Positions 18,129 through 27,390 are shown, counted from the first letter of the stretch. The stretch is 64,000 nt of DNA from Xanthobacter autotrophicus (GCF_005871085.1 NZ_VAUP01000022.1:248001-312000), one strand, 5' to 3'. Program-made: numbers and translations. Notes: a model not told the origin generated them from the sequence alone.

Positions 18129-18638
18129 ATGCCGAAGATCGATCGCCTGATGGTGGGCGAGGCCCTGGTGGGCGAGGGCAACGAGGTGGCGCATATCGAC
18201 CTCATCATGGGTCCGCGCGGCTCCTCCGCCGAGACGGCTTTCGTGAATGCCCTGACCAACAACAAGGACGGCTTCACCACCCTGCTCGCCGTGGTGGAAC
18301 CCAACCTTCTGGCCAAGCCCGCCACCGTGCTGTTCAACAAGGTGACCATCAAGGACGCCCGCCAGGCGGTGCAGATGTTCGGCCCGGCGCAATATGCGGT
18401 GGCCAAGGCGGTCACCGACTGCGTGGCCGAGGGCATCATTCCGGTGGAGGAGGCCGACGATGTCTTCATCTGCGTCGGCGTCTTCATCCACTGGGATGCG
18501 AGCGACAACGCGAAGATCCAGGCGTTCAACCATGAGGCCACCCGCCTTGCCATCGAGCGGGCCGTGAGCGGCACCCCCCGGCCGGCGGACGTGCTGGCGC
18601 AGAGCGCGAGCGCGCGCCACCCCTTCGCCGCCGGCTGA
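18129..18638 (+). CDS. fae: Formaldehyde-activating enzyme
   Basis: Fae condenses formaldehyde with tetrahydromethanopterin, the entry step of the methanopterin-linked C1 oxidation route in methylotrophs. The 169 residues align over their full length with known Fae. [19 protein letters not shown] contains the catalytic histidine at about residue 22, and [20 protein letters not shown] and [20 protein letters not shown] are hallmark blocks. A perfect GGAGG lies 6 bp before the ATG. No other methanopterin gene is in the window, so it stands alone here. Its role is either methylotrophy or detoxification of formaldehyde. Confidence 0.93.
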   Translation: MPKIDRLMVGEALVGEGNEVAHIDLIMGPRGSSAETAFVNALTNNKDGFTTLLAVVEPNLLAKPATVLFNKVTIKDARQAVQMFGPAQYAVAKAVTDCVAEGIIPVEEADDVFICVGVFIHWDASDNAKIQAFNHEATRLAIERAVSGTPRPADVLAQSASARHPFAAG

Positions 18639-18671
18639 CGGGCACGCAGCCGACCGACCGCCCAAACGAAA

Positions 18672-18703
18672 GATGGCGCCCGGCCCACCGGCCAGGCGCC
18701 ATC
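18672..18703. terminator. Convergent hairpin terminator
   Basis: GATGGCGCC (18672-18680) and GGCGCCATC (18695-18703) form a 9-bp stem between fae (+) and the small membrane-protein gene (-). There is no strong T-run, so it is a hairpin of moderate quality. Confidence 0.5.
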
Positions 18704-18718
18704 CCGTAACACGCATCG

Positions 18719-18976
18719 TCAGCCCTTGATCTGGGCGACGAGATCCTTGGCGAACCAAGCGCCGGTGCCCGCCAGCACGGCCCCGAATACGAACGCCAGC
18801 GCTGGCCAGTGTGCCGCAGCAAGGCAAAGGCCCATCAGAAGGCCGGAGGCCGCGCACGAAAAGGCAACCACAAGAACCGCAGCGCTCTGACGCGCCGTAT
18901 CATCACCTGCGGCGATGCTCCTCGCCGCGACACGTCCAATGGGCCGGCGTGGACGACCGTTCGTCTCGAATGTCAC
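18719..18976 (-). CDS. Small two-helix membrane protein, hypothetical
   Basis: An 85-residue protein starting at GTG 18974-18976, which has GGGAGG six bases upstream. An in-frame ATG upstream would add an unlikely arginine-rich tail. A basic N-terminal third is followed by two hydrophobic helices, AAVLVVAFSCAASGLLMGLC and HWPALAFVFGAVLAGTGAWF, ending in DLVAQIKG. It may be an inner-membrane protein of the small hypothetical class near stress genes. I recognise no family. Confidence 0.55.
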   Translation of the reverse strand: MTFETNGRPRRPIGRVAARSIAAGDDTARQSAAVLVVAFSCAASGLLMGLCLAAAHWPALAFVFGAVLAGTGAWFAKDLVAQIKG

Positions 18977-19412
18977 AATATCCCTCCCGCGCCCCGTCGT
19001 TGCGGGACCATTTTGTTGGAAGAAGAGTAAAGCAGAAATCCCGCCTGACTTCACCCAGTTCCTTGGTCGGGGGGTAATATATTCTTCCCGCACTGCGGTA
19101 GCGGGAGGCATTTCGCCTGCTGCACCGCACTACCGGCCAGCGATTTCGAGCTTTCGGCAAGGGGCTCCGCCCCACCTGTCGGCCGCGCCGGACGCCCAGA
19201 CCGCGCCGCGTCGCCGGAGGGCGCCGCAGCACCGGATCTCTCCCGGACCACCCCCGCGCAAAGCACGGGGCTTTGTATTCCCGGCCCGGCATTGATGGCA
19301 AAGACAGTATTCCGGCCGTCCCGGCCTGATCGGCGACCAGACCAAGCGCGATGCTCCGCACTCCAGCCCCGGCATGCGGGAGCCCCTGCCCTTGCGGTGC
19401 GTGAACGGAAAA
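18977..19412. other. Non-coding gap, no gene recognised
   Basis: About 436 bp. Several short overlapping frames exist here but none has a good ribosome site or a recognisable protein. CTCCGCAC-type short inverted segments and a CCCGCACTGCGGTAGCGGG hairpin near 19088-19106 are present. No RNA gene was recognised. Confidence 0.5.
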
Positions 19413-19435
19413 AGGCCCCGCGCGTGGCGGGGCCT
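19413..19435 (-). terminator. Rho-independent terminator of the DUF883-like gene
   Basis: AGGCCCCGC (19413-19421) pairs with GCGGGGCCT (19427-19435) around a 5-base loop. Read on the minus strand the stem is followed by TTTTTCC, a typical intrinsic terminator 26 bp beyond the DUF883-like stop. Confidence 0.8.
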
Positions 19436-19460
19436 CGGTCAGATCCGGTCGGTGGGGCGC

Positions 19461-19784
19461 TCAGCGCCGCGAGCCGCTGGCCAGAATGTAGCCGGCGGCA
19501 AAGCCCACCAGAAGCCCCATGACTCCCGCGGACGAAAGCACCGCCGCCGCCGTGCCGGGATTCTCCCCGATGGCCTCAGAAACCGCGTGCGCCTGGCGAC
19601 GGACCGTCTTGGCCGCGCCATTGGCGCGCGCCTTCACCGTTTCAAAGGCATCCTCGGCCTCTTCCGCTGCATCGGATGCGCGCGCCTGGAGGGATTTGCT
19701 GAGACGACCCATCTCATTCCTCAGCTCGATGATCTGCGCCTCGATCGTCGCGCGGGTGTCCTGGGCGAGATTTGCGTCGGCCAT
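19461..19784 (-). CDS. ElaB/YqjD/DUF883-like membrane-anchored protein
   Basis: A 107-residue protein built like the ElaB/YqjD (DUF883) family. A long amphipathic helix, rich in Ala, Glu and Arg (about residues 8-75), is followed by one C-terminal membrane helix (AAVLSSAGVMGLLVGFAAGYIL) and a basic end (GSRR). Family members anchor ribosomes or protect the membrane in stationary phase in E. coli, but this is not shown in alphaproteobacteria. The ATG at 19782-19784 is the only reasonable start. It is monocistronic with its own intrinsic terminator. Confidence 0.8.
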   Translation of the reverse strand: MADANLAQDTRATIEAQIIELRNEMGRLSKSLQARASDAAEEAEDAFETVKARANGAAKTVRRQAHAVSEAIGENPGTAAAVLSSAGVMGLLVGFAAGYILASGSRR

Positions 19785-20159
19785 GATTCTCTATCCTCGA
19801 TCGTTCGTGCTGCCACGGCGAAAGCCTAACCACAGCTGCGAGGAAAAACGTTGAGCTACACCAATCGTTCCATCTGATCGTTCCGTGCGATCTTTTTCAT
19901 GTGCGCGTTCGAAGAGCCGCAGCGCCAGTCCACCCATGGGTAGGCCCTGCGTGCGCCCCATCGCCCGATTGTGCGATGCACCGCTTCAGCATGCTTGTGA
20001 TATTGGCGCCCCGCCCGCCGCTTCCCATTGCAGTCGGGTCCGGTGGAGTTATTGGATGTTCCGCACATGACGGAATGATCTGCGTTGCTTTTGATAACGC
20101 GCTCCGAGAAGCGGGCCACGCCCGAAAAATGCAACGGGGCCGTACCGGGAGAAACATCC
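19785..20159. other. Non-coding gap upstream of ABC binding-protein gene
   Basis: 375 bp between divergent genes. It should hold both promoters and the 5' leader of the binding-protein gene. I see no conserved RNA, repeat or credible small gene. The last 70 bp before 20160 are somewhat less GC-rich than the coding DNA. Confidence 0.5.
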
Positions 20160-21164
20160 ATGTTTAATGTTCGGGCATGGGGCTCCGCAGCCCTTGCAGC
20201 AGCGTTTTTATTTGCCTCTCCGGCGGGCGGACGGGCCGAAACCGGCGCGGTGAAGATCGGCCTTCAATATGGCCTCGTCTACCTGCCCATCGTCGTCGCG
20301 GCCGAGGAGAAGCTTTTCGAAAAGAACGCCAAGGCCCTCGGCCTGCCGGGACTGGACGTGGCGCTCAGCCGCATCTCGGGGTCCACGGGCATGAACGATG
20401 CCCTCCTGTCGGGCAGCATCGAGGCCGGCGCGCTCGGCTCGGCGGGCGCTCTCATCGCCTGGGACAAGACCCGCGGCAAGCAGCAGATCAAGAGTATCGC
20501 CGGGCTCTCGGTGGTCACCTACACGCTCTTCACCAACCGGCAGAATGTCAGCGCGCTGAAGGACTTCACCCCGAACGACAAGATCGCGGTGCCGGCCTTC
20601 AACTCGCCGCAGGCGATCTTGCTGCGCGTCGCCGCCGAGCGCGACCTGGGCGGCCAGGACAAGGCCAACGCGCTGATGACCGCCCTGCCCCACCCGGACG
20701 CCACCGCCGCCCTTCTGGCGGGCGAGGCCATCGGCGGCTATTTCGCCACGCCGCCGTTCTCCCAGATCATCGAACGCGATCCCCGGATGCGGAAGGTCCT
20801 GGTCTCGGGCAGCCTGTTCGGCGGCCAGGAGGCCACCGCCGCCACCCTCGCCGCGACCCAGCAGTTCGTGGATGCCAACCCCAAGGTGGCCGAGGCTTTG
20901 CTGCGCGGCCTCGCCGATGCCTGCGCGCTGATCCGCGCCGATCCGAAGAAGGCGGCCGAGATCTATCTCAAGTCGGAGGCGGTTCAGCTGTCGGCGGCCG
21001 ACGTGGAGAAGATCACCACCGATGGCTCCATCGTCTACCAGATCGAGCCGCAGGGCATGATGACCTATACCAAATACATGTATCAGCAGGGCCTTTTGAA
21101 GAAGGAACCGCAGAAGTGGCAGGACCTCTTCTTCCCGATGATCGGTGACCGCAGCGGCAGCTGA
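20160..21164 (+). CDS. NitT/TauT-type ABC transporter substrate-binding protein
   Basis: A 334-residue periplasmic binding protein of the nitrate/sulfonate/taurine (NMT1-like) class. The signal peptide is MFNVRAWGSAALAAAFLFAS with cleavage near GGRAE. VKIGLQYGLVYLPIVVAAEE is the characteristic first strand-helix, and GSTGMNDALLSGSIEAGALG is the ligand-site loop. This family also carries substrates such as aromatic acids, so the ligand cannot be named. The matching ATPase and permease lie at 26.6-28.3 kb with catabolic genes between. It converges with the IclR gene. ATG 20160 has a GGAGA site upstream. Confidence 0.88.
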   Translation: MFNVRAWGSAALAAAFLFASPAGGRAETGAVKIGLQYGLVYLPIVVAAEEKLFEKNAKALGLPGLDVALSRISGSTGMNDALLSGSIEAGALGSAGALIAWDKTRGKQQIKSIAGLSVVTYTLFTNRQNVSALKDFTPNDKIAVPAFNSPQAILLRVAAERDLGGQDKANALMTALPHPDATAALLAGEAIGGYFATPPFSQIIERDPRMRKVLVSGSLFGGQEATAATLAATQQFVDANPKVAEALLRGLADACALIRADPKKAAEIYLKSEAVQLSAADVEKITTDGSIVYQIEPQGMMTYTKYMYQQGLLKKEPQKWQDLFFPMIGDRSGS

Positions 21165-21225
21165 TGCCTCAAGGTACGGAGACTGCCATGCGCCATGGCG
21201 GCCTCCGCGCCCGCGAACCTGTCGG

Positions 21226-22074
21226 TCACCCGCAGTCGGTCACCAGATAGCGATCGACGGCGTCCTGCATCAGGCTCACCAGTTGGTCTTCGCGCCGTTC
21301 CAGATCCTCCAGCACGCCGGAGACAACGATGGCCATGGGCCGGTTGCGCCGCTCGAGACCCGGCGGCAGCGAGACCGCAATGGCCCCCGCGCCCGGCGTC
21401 ACCAGGGCACGCGAAAAGAAATAGCCGTCGCGCTGCGCCTGATGCACATGCTCCAGCGTCGCGCGCAGGTCGATGGGCGTGCGCCCTTCCGGCGCTTCCG
21501 CATTCGTGCGTGCCACCACCGCCCGGATCTCCTTGTCCGCCGACTGGGTCAGGAGCGCAAAGCCGCTGCCCGACCAGGCGAGCAGCCGGCGCGAGCCCTG
21601 CGGCACGTGATATCGGATCGGCGTCAGCGCCTGGATCACATGGATGTATTGTGAGTAGATGCCGTTCCTCACCGCGAGGATGATGGTATCGTGGGTCTTT
21701 TCCGAAAGATCTTCCATCAGGCGCAGCAGTCGCCCGTCCTGAACCGGCCCTTCCTTGAGCCATGTCCCGAGCAGCGCCACCCGCGCCGTGGGCAGGAAGG
21801 TGCGCCGCACCCGGTCATAATCGAGATAGCCAAGCTGGGCGAGGCTCTTGAGCAACGCCGAGGTGGAGGATTGCGGAAACTTGAGATGCGCCGCGATTTC
21901 CGTCACCCGCGCGTCCCGCTGCACCTCGTCGAAGAACTCCAGAATGCGCAGGACCCGGGCGGCGGACTTCACCACCGCGCCCTCTTCCATGTCCTCCACC
22001 GGCGGAACGACCCGCACGGCGCCTTCCTCCGAGGGCGGCCGGGCAGCCGCCTTGGCCTCGCGGGCATTCATCAT
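21226..22074 (-). CDS. IclR family transcriptional regulator
   Basis: A 282-residue regulator. An N-terminal winged helix (about residues 35-95) shows VKSAARVLRILEFFDEV and VTEIAAHLKFPQSSTSALLK. The C-terminal IclR effector domain follows. I chose the tandem ATG at 22069-22074 because AAGGA lies 5-6 bp upstream; an ATG at 22098 has no ribosome site and falls inside the promoter palindrome. It diverges from the acyl-CoA dehydrogenase operon, which it probably controls through the CACATAT inverted repeat. It likely senses a pathway carboxylic acid or CoA ester, an inference from the family. Confidence 0.88.
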   Translation of the reverse strand: MMNAREAKAAARPPSEEGAVRVVPPVEDMEEGAVVKSAARVLRILEFFDEVQRDARVTEIAAHLKFPQSSTSALLKSLAQLGYLDYDRVRRTFLPTARVALLGTWLKEGPVQDGRLLRLMEDLSEKTHDTIILAVRNGIYSQYIHVIQALTPIRYHVPQGSRRLLAWSGSGFALLTQSADKEIRAVVARTNAEAPEGRTPIDLRATLEHVHQAQRDGYFFSRALVTPGAGAIAVSLPPGLERRNRPMAIVVSGVLEDLERREDQLVSLMQDAVDRYLVTDCG

Positions 22075-22098
22075 CAAGGTCCTTAAGGGTTTCAGCAT

Positions 22099-22128
22099 CA
22101 CATATATGATCTTTTCGCTACATATGTG
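22099..22128. promoter_or_regulatory. Candidate IclR operator, CACATAT inverted repeat
   Basis: CACATAT (22099-22105) is mirrored by ATATGTG (22122-22128), giving a perfect 7-bp dyad with 16 bp between. It lies between the divergent iclR-type gene and the acyl-CoA dehydrogenase operon, close to both starts, and is far more AT-rich than its surroundings. Confidence 0.5.
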
Positions 22129-22235
22129 CAATCCTCTTGCCCCACGCGGCGTCGGTGATGTCTTTTGCAAGCAGCAAAGCACCGGATCCGAGGTGACAGA
22201 CCTCGGCAAAAATTGGTGCGGCAGGGAACGCCAGA

Positions 22236-23387
22236 ATGCCAGATATGCGCTTCGCAACCGTTGCATTTCCCAAGGATGCCGAAGACCTGCGGCTACAGGT
22301 GCGGCGCTTTCTTGAAGCTGAGAAGGCGGACGGCCGCTTCGTTCCGCACCGTTCGTCATGGAACACCTTCGATCCCGACTTCAGCCGACGCGCCGCCAAG
22401 GCCGGCTATGTGGGATTGACCTTGCCCGAGGCCTATGGCGGCCACGCCCGTTCAAGCCTTGCCCGCTTCGTGGCGACGGAGGAAATGCTGGCCGCCGGAG
22501 CGCCGTGCGGCGCGCACTGGATCGCCGACCGCCAGTCGGCGCCGCAGATCCTGCGCCATGGCACCCAGGTGGCGAGGGACCACATCATCCCCCGCATCTG
22601 CGCCGGCGAATGCTATTTCGGCATCGGCATGAGCGAGCCGGATTCCGGCTCCGACCTCGCCGCCGTGCGATCGAAGGCAGTGCGCGGGGCGGGCGGCTGG
22701 GTCCTCAACGGCCAGAAGATCTGGACCACCAACGCCCACCGCGTCCACTACCTGCTGGCCCTCGTGCGCACCGGAGATGCCGGCGCGGACCGCCATGGCG
22801 GCCTCACCCAGTTCATCATCGACATGGCGGCGCCGGGCATCAGCGTGCGACCCATCCATGATCTGTCGGGCAACCACGAATTCAACGAAGTCTTCTTCAC
22901 CGACCATTTCGTCGCCGACGATTTCGTGGTGGGCGAAGTGGGCGACGGCTGGTCCATGGTGACTCAGGAACTCGCCTTCGAGCGCTCCGGGCCGGATCGC
23001 TTCATGTCCGACTATCGCCTGCTCACCGAGCTGGTGGACCGCATCGGCCCGGCGCCCGACGCCCGGCAGGCGGTGGAGACGGGGCGGCTCGTCGCCCATA
23101 TGGGCGCCCTCATGGCCATGTCCGGATCGGTGGCGGCCCTGCTCGACCGGGACATCGTCCCCAACGTGGAAGCAGCGCTGGTGAAGGACGTGGGAACCGC
23201 GTTCGAGCGCGACATTCCCGAGGTCGCCCGCCGCCTGGTGGCGGTGGAGGCCAGCCTCGACGCGCAAGACGACCGCTTCGCCGAAGCGCTGGCCGACGTC
23301 GCCCTGCGCGCGCCCTCCTTCACCCTGCGCGGTGGCACCCGGGAAATCCTGCGCGGCGTCATCGCCCGCGGCCTTGGCCTGCGCTGA
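22236..23387 (+). CDS. Acyl-CoA dehydrogenase, first of a pair
   Basis: A 383-residue FAD enzyme that would oxidise an acyl-CoA to the enoyl-CoA. The FAD/substrate loop FGIGMSEPDSGSDLAAVRSK (about residues 128-147) and GQKIWTTNAHRVHYLL (about 158) are classic. The C-terminus FTLRGGTREILRGVIARGLG is the FAD-contacting end. It is directly followed by a second acyl-CoA dehydrogenase gene 11 bp on, which suggests a heteromeric enzyme as in pimeloyl-CoA or steroid side-chain systems. First gene of an operon divergent from iclR. The exact substrate is unknown. Confidence 0.9.
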   Translation: MPDMRFATVAFPKDAEDLRLQVRRFLEAEKADGRFVPHRSSWNTFDPDFSRRAAKAGYVGLTLPEAYGGHARSSLARFVATEEMLAAGAPCGAHWIADRQSAPQILRHGTQVARDHIIPRICAGECYFGIGMSEPDSGSDLAAVRSKAVRGAGGWVLNGQKIWTTNAHRVHYLLALVRTGDAGADRHGGLTQFIIDMAAPGISVRPIHDLSGNHEFNEVFFTDHFVADDFVVGEVGDGWSMVTQELAFERSGPDRFMSDYRLLTELVDRIGPAPDARQAVETGRLVAHMGALMAMSGSVAALLDRDIVPNVEAALVKDVGTAFERDIPEVARRLVAVEASLDAQDDRFAEALADVALRAPSFTLRGGTREILRGVIARGLGLR

Positions 23388-23398
23388 GGATCCCCCCA

Positions 23399-24532
23399 AT
23401 GCTTCATGCTCCTGCGTCCCCCCAAGCCGACCTCCAGTCCGAGCCGAACGATTTCTCCGCCATCCTCGCCGAGCAGACCGACCGTCTGCTCGCCCAGCAC
23501 GTCACGCCGGCCTGCCTCAAGGCGGCAGATGGCGGCGTCTTTCCCGCCGCAGCCTGGGAGGCCGTCAGCGACGCCTGGCTTCCGCTTGCCCTGGTGCCGG
23601 AGGCTGCCGGCGGGGTGGGGCTCGACGCCCCGGCGGCCGCGCAAATCCTGCGACGGTCGGGCTATCACGCGCTGCCCGCCCCGCTCGCCGAGACCATGCT
23701 GGGGCTTGCCCTGTGGTCGGCGGCGGGGGGCGCGGCCGTGGAGGGGCCCGTGAGCCTCGCGACCGGCCTGCTCCGCCTCGCCTCCGGCACCATCCTGGCC
23801 GAAGGCACCATGGCGCATGTGCCCTGGGCGGGCGCGGCCGGCCACGTGCTGGCCATCGCCGAGGCGCCGGACGGGGCGCGCCACCTCGCGCTCCTGCCCC
23901 GCGCGGCCTACACCATCGTGCCGCGCCGCAATCTTGCCAACGAGCCGCGCGAGACCCTCCACATCGGCACGGCTCCACTCGGCCCGGATGCCCTTCTGCC
24001 CCTGCCCGCTCCCCTTGCCGGGCCGGATGGGCTGATGCTGTTCGGCGCTTTCGCGCGGGCCCAGCAGATGGCGGGGGCAATGGAGCGCTGCCTCGACCTC
24101 GCCGTCGCCTATGCCAACGAGCGCAAGCAGTTCGGCAAGCCCATCGGGCGCTTCCAGGCGGTGCAGCAGATGCTGGCGGTGGCCGCCGGGGAGAGCGCGG
24201 CCGCCGGCGCGGCCGCCCAGGTCGCCGCCGCCGCGTGGAACACGGACCAGTTCCCCCTCGCCGTCGCCATCGCCAAGGCCCGCTGCGGGGAAGCCGCCGG
24301 CAAGGTCGCGGAGATCTGCCACCAGGTGCATGGCGCCATGGGGTTCACGCAAGAGCACGTGCTGCATTTCATCACCCGCCGCCTGTGGGCCTGGCGCGAC
24401 GAATGCGGCAACGACGCCCACTGGCAGGAGCGGATCGGCCGGATGGTGTGCGCGCAGGGAGGCGCGGCGCTCTGGCCGCGGCTCGTGGCGCTGCGCGCCG
24501 CTGCCAACGGCGACAGGGGGACACAGCCGTGA
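23399..24532 (+). CDS. Acyl-CoA dehydrogenase, second of a pair (likely beta-like partner)
   Basis: A 377-residue acyl-CoA dehydrogenase-fold protein. The C-terminal helical domain is clear (RCLDLAVAYANERKQFGKPI, then RFQAVQQMLA, then QVHGAMGFTQEHVLH). The middle FAD-binding beta region is less conserved: the SEPDSGSD-type loop is absent, so it may be the non-flavin-binding partner of the preceding enzyme. That is an inference from motifs only. It starts 11 bp after the first dehydrogenase, and its stop overlaps the CoA-transferase start (GTGA). The two probably form one heteromer. Confidence 0.85.
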   Translation: MLHAPASPQADLQSEPNDFSAILAEQTDRLLAQHVTPACLKAADGGVFPAAAWEAVSDAWLPLALVPEAAGGVGLDAPAAAQILRRSGYHALPAPLAETMLGLALWSAAGGAAVEGPVSLATGLLRLASGTILAEGTMAHVPWAGAAGHVLAIAEAPDGARHLALLPRAAYTIVPRRNLANEPRETLHIGTAPLGPDALLPLPAPLAGPDGLMLFGAFARAQQMAGAMERCLDLAVAYANERKQFGKPIGRFQAVQQMLAVAAGESAAAGAAAQVAAAAWNTDQFPLAVAIAKARCGEAAGKVAEICHQVHGAMGFTQEHVLHFITRRLWAWRDECGNDAHWQERIGRMVCAQGGAALWPRLVALRAAANGDRGTQP

Positions 24533-25755
24533 CAGGGAAGGCAAAACGCGTGGGGCCACTGGCGGGCGTGCGGGTGATCGATCTCACCAACGTCATCATG
24601 GGGCCGTTCGCGACCCACATTCTGGCCGACCTCGGGGCCGACGTGATCAAGGTGGAAGCGCCGGAGGGCGACACCTTCCGCAGCTACCGGCCGGCGCGCC
24701 ACACCGCCATGGCCGGCAACTTCCTGCACCTCAACCGCAACAAGCGCTCCATCGTGCTGGACCTGAAGACGCCCGCGGCCCGCGCGGCGCTCGACCAGCT
24801 CATCGCGGGGGCGGATGTCTTCGTCCACGCCATGCGCCCGGCAGCGGCGGAGCGCCTGGGCTATGGCCATGCGCACGTGAGCCAGTTGCGCCCCGACATC
24901 GTCTATTGCGGCGCCTACGGCTTCGGCGCCGAGGGCCGCTATGCGGAAAAGGCGGCCTACGACGACATCATCCAGGCCGGCTCCGGCCTCTCCGCCCTGC
25001 AAAATGCCATGCACGGCGCGCCCGGCTACCTGCCCACGGTGCTGTGCGACAAGATCGCGGGCCAGGCCATCGCCTATTCCATCATCGCCGCCCTGTTCCA
25101 GCGGGCCTCCGGCGGCGGCGGCCAGGCCATCGAGGTGCCCATGTTCGAGACCATGGTGGAGTTCAACCTGATCGAGCACATGATGGGCTCGGCCTTCGAG
25201 CCCCCGCTCGGCCCGCCCGGCTTCAACCGCGTCATCTCCCATCACCGCAAGCCCTATGCGACGCGGGACGGCTATGCCTGCATCCTGCCCTATTCGGACC
25301 GCAACTGGCAGGACTTCTTCGACTTCACCCGCCGCGCCGAGTTCAAGGGCGACCCCCGCTTCGCCAACCTGGGCGAGCGGGTGCAGAACATCGACGTGCT
25401 CTATGCGGTGGTGGAGGAAGAGGCGGCCCGGCGCACCACCGCCGAGTGGATCGCCTTCTGCGATCGCGTCTCCATCCCCTGCATGCCGGTGAACGACCTC
25501 GTCGACCTGTTCGAAGATTTACACCTTCGGGATGTCGGCTTCTTCTCGGTCGCCGAGCATCCCAGCGAGGGCGCCTACCGCGTGATGCGCCGGCCGGTCT
25601 CGTTCAGCTCCGCGCCGTTCGAGATCCGCCATCACGCCCCCGGCCTCGGCGCGCAGACCCGGGAAATTCTCGAGGAGGCCGGCTTGCCCGAAGAGACCAT
25701 CCGGGCTTTGACCGGCCAGCCGAGTTGCGACACACCCATGGAGCAGATTTCGTGA
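24529..25755 (+). CDS. CaiB/BaiF family III CoA transferase
   Basis: A 408-residue family III CoA transferase moving CoA between carboxylic acids. It would activate the imported acid or recycle CoA from a product. GVRVIDLTNVIMGPFATHIL at the N-terminus, ADLGADVIKVEAPEGD, and the active-site region KAAYDDIIQAGSGL (catalytic aspartate expected here) are all typical. The start is GTG 24529, overlapping the upstream stop by 4 bp (GTGA), so translation is coupled. Its stop overlaps the enoyl-CoA hydratase start in the same way. Confidence 0.9.
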   Translation: MTGKAKRVGPLAGVRVIDLTNVIMGPFATHILADLGADVIKVEAPEGDTFRSYRPARHTAMAGNFLHLNRNKRSIVLDLKTPAARAALDQLIAGADVFVHAMRPAAAERLGYGHAHVSQLRPDIVYCGAYGFGAEGRYAEKAAYDDIIQAGSGLSALQNAMHGAPGYLPTVLCDKIAGQAIAYSIIAALFQRASGGGGQAIEVPMFETMVEFNLIEHMMGSAFEPPLGPPGFNRVISHHRKPYATRDGYACILPYSDRNWQDFFDFTRRAEFKGDPRFANLGERVQNIDVLYAVVEEEAARRTTAEWIAFCDRVSIPCMPVNDLVDLFEDLHLRDVGFFSVAEHPSEGAYRVMRRPVSFSSAPFEIRHHAPGLGAQTREILEEAGLPEETIRALTGQPSCDTPMEQIS

Positions 25756-26528
25756 GCGAACACCTGAAGTTCAGCGTCGAGGACGACATCGCCACCATCC
25801 TGCTCGACCGTCCCGAGCGCATGAACGCCTTCACCTTCGAGATGATCGCCGCCTGGACCGAGGCGCTCCAGCAGTGCCGCACCGATCCCGCCGTGAAAGT
25901 GGTGGTGGTGACCGGCGCCGGCAGCGCCTTCTGCAGCGGCGGCGACATCGTCGAGATGGGCGACCGACTGGCCCAGCAGCCGGCCCAGCGCAAAGCGGAA
26001 TTGTTCGAGAAGGTCCAACGCATTCCGCTCACCCTCGAGGACCTCGACAAGCCGGTGATCGCCGCCCTGAACGGCGTCGCGACCGGTGCCGGCCTCGACC
26101 TCGCGCTCATGTGCGACATGCGCTATGCCGCCAGAAGCGCCCGCTTCGCCGAGACCTACATGAAGGTCGGGCTGGTGCCGGGCGCGGGCGGAGCCCACTT
26201 CCTGCCCCGCCTCGTCGGCACCGCCAAGGCGCTGGAAATGTTCTTCACCGGCGATTTCGTGGATGCCGAGGAAGCCCTGCGCATCGGCATGGTCAACAAG
26301 GTCTTCGACGACGACCGGCTGATGGAAGACGTCATGGGGATCGCCCGCAGGATCGCCCGCGCGCCGGAACTGCCCATCCGCTTCATCAAGCGCGCCATCT
26401 ACCAGGGCATGCGCAACGACCTGCGGACCAATCTTGACCTGATCTCGTCGCACTACGCGGTGGTCACATCCACCGACGAGCACAAGGCGGCGGTCCATCG
26501 CTTCATCACCGCTCGCGACAAGACCTGA
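25752..26528 (+). CDS. Enoyl-CoA hydratase/isomerase family protein
   Basis: A 258-residue crotonase-fold protein that would hydrate the enoyl-CoA made by the upstream dehydrogenases. The oxyanion-hole strands are present: [13 protein letters not shown] (about residue 57) and [17 protein letters not shown] (about residue 102). The catalytic-glutamate region [12 protein letters not shown] is also present, but the first Glu of classical hydratases is not obvious, so isomerase or another crotonase activity remains possible. It starts at GTG 25752, coupled by a GTGA overlap. The ABC ATPase gene follows 55 bp later. Confidence 0.88.
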   Translation: MSEHLKFSVEDDIATILLDRPERMNAFTFEMIAAWTEALQQCRTDPAVKVVVVTGAGSAFCSGGDIVEMGDRLAQQPAQRKAELFEKVQRIPLTLEDLDKPVIAALNGVATGAGLDLALMCDMRYAARSARFAETYMKVGLVPGAGGAHFLPRLVGTAKALEMFFTGDFVDAEEALRIGMVNKVFDDDRLMEDVMGIARRIARAPELPIRFIKRAIYQGMRNDLRTNLDLISSHYAVVTSTDEHKAAVHRFITARDKT

Positions 26529-26583
26529 CACATGCCTGCTCGAACCCGCCCGCCAGAGGCGAACGAGCCGAAAGGGGAGGATC

Positions 26584-27390
26584 ATGAAGCATATGCCAGC
26601 ACCTTCGCGCACCGCTGCCGCGCTCACGCCCCTGCTTCAGGCAGACAGCGTGACGTTGCAGTATAAAACCCGCGATCATCTCGTCACGGCCACGTCCGAC
26701 GTGAGCTTCGACATCTATCCCGCCGACCGCTTTGTGCTGCTCGGGCCGTCCGGCTGCGGGAAGTCGACCCTGCTGAAAGCCATCGCCGGCTTCATCCGGC
26801 CGGTACGCGGGACCATACGGCTCAAGGGCCAACAGATCACCCGGCCGGGTCCCGACCGGATGATGGTGTTCCAGGAATTCGACCAGCTCATGCCGTGGAA
26901 GACGGTGCGCCAGAACGTGGCCTTCCCGTTGCGCTGCAACGGCGTGGGCACGAGCGAAGCGGACGCGCGCGCCCTCGACGTGCTGGGAAAGGTGAACCTC
27001 GCCAAGTTTTCCGATGCCTATCCGCACATGCTGTCGGGCGGCATGAAGCAGCGGGTGGCCATCGCGCGGGCCATGGGCATGCGGCCCGACATCCTGCTCA
27101 TGGACGAGCCCTATGCCGCCCTCGATGCCCTGACCCGGCGCAAGATGCAGCAGGAACTGTTGGAACTCTGGGACGACATCCGCTTCACCGTCGTCTTTGT
27201 CACCCACTCCATTGAAGAGGCGGTGCTGATCGGCAACCGCATCCTCGTGCTGTCGCCCCACCCCGGCCAGGTGAAGGCGGAACTCAACGCTCACCATTTC
27301 GACGCGTCCCACCAGGGCGGCGCCGAATTCCAGACCCTGTGCGGACGCATCCACCACATGCTGTTCGACGACGGCCAGCCGGCCCACTGA
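26584..27390 (+). CDS. NitT/TauT-type ABC transporter ATPase
   Basis: A 268-residue cytoplasmic ATPase subunit. Walker A is GPSGCGKSTLLKAI (about residue 57), the signature is LSGGMKQRVAIARAM (about 151) and Walker B is ILLMDEPYAALDAL (about 171), with the H-loop at VFVTHSIEEAV. The sequence is closest to nitrate/sulfonate/bicarbonate importers (TauB/SsuB-like). With the permease 30 bp downstream and the binding protein at 20.2 kb it makes a full importer. It lies within the catabolic operon, suggesting uptake of the substrate degraded by the neighbours. Confidence 0.93.
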   Translation: MKHMPAPSRTAAALTPLLQADSVTLQYKTRDHLVTATSDVSFDIYPADRFVLLGPSGCGKSTLLKAIAGFIRPVRGTIRLKGQQITRPGPDRMMVFQEFDQLMPWKTVRQNVAFPLRCNGVGTSEADARALDVLGKVNLAKFSDAYPHMLSGGMKQRVAIARAMGMRPDILLMDEPYAALDALTRRKMQQELLELWDDIRFTVVFVTHSIEEAVLIGNRILVLSPHPGQVKAELNAHHFDASHQGGAEFQTLCGRIHHMLFDDGQPAH

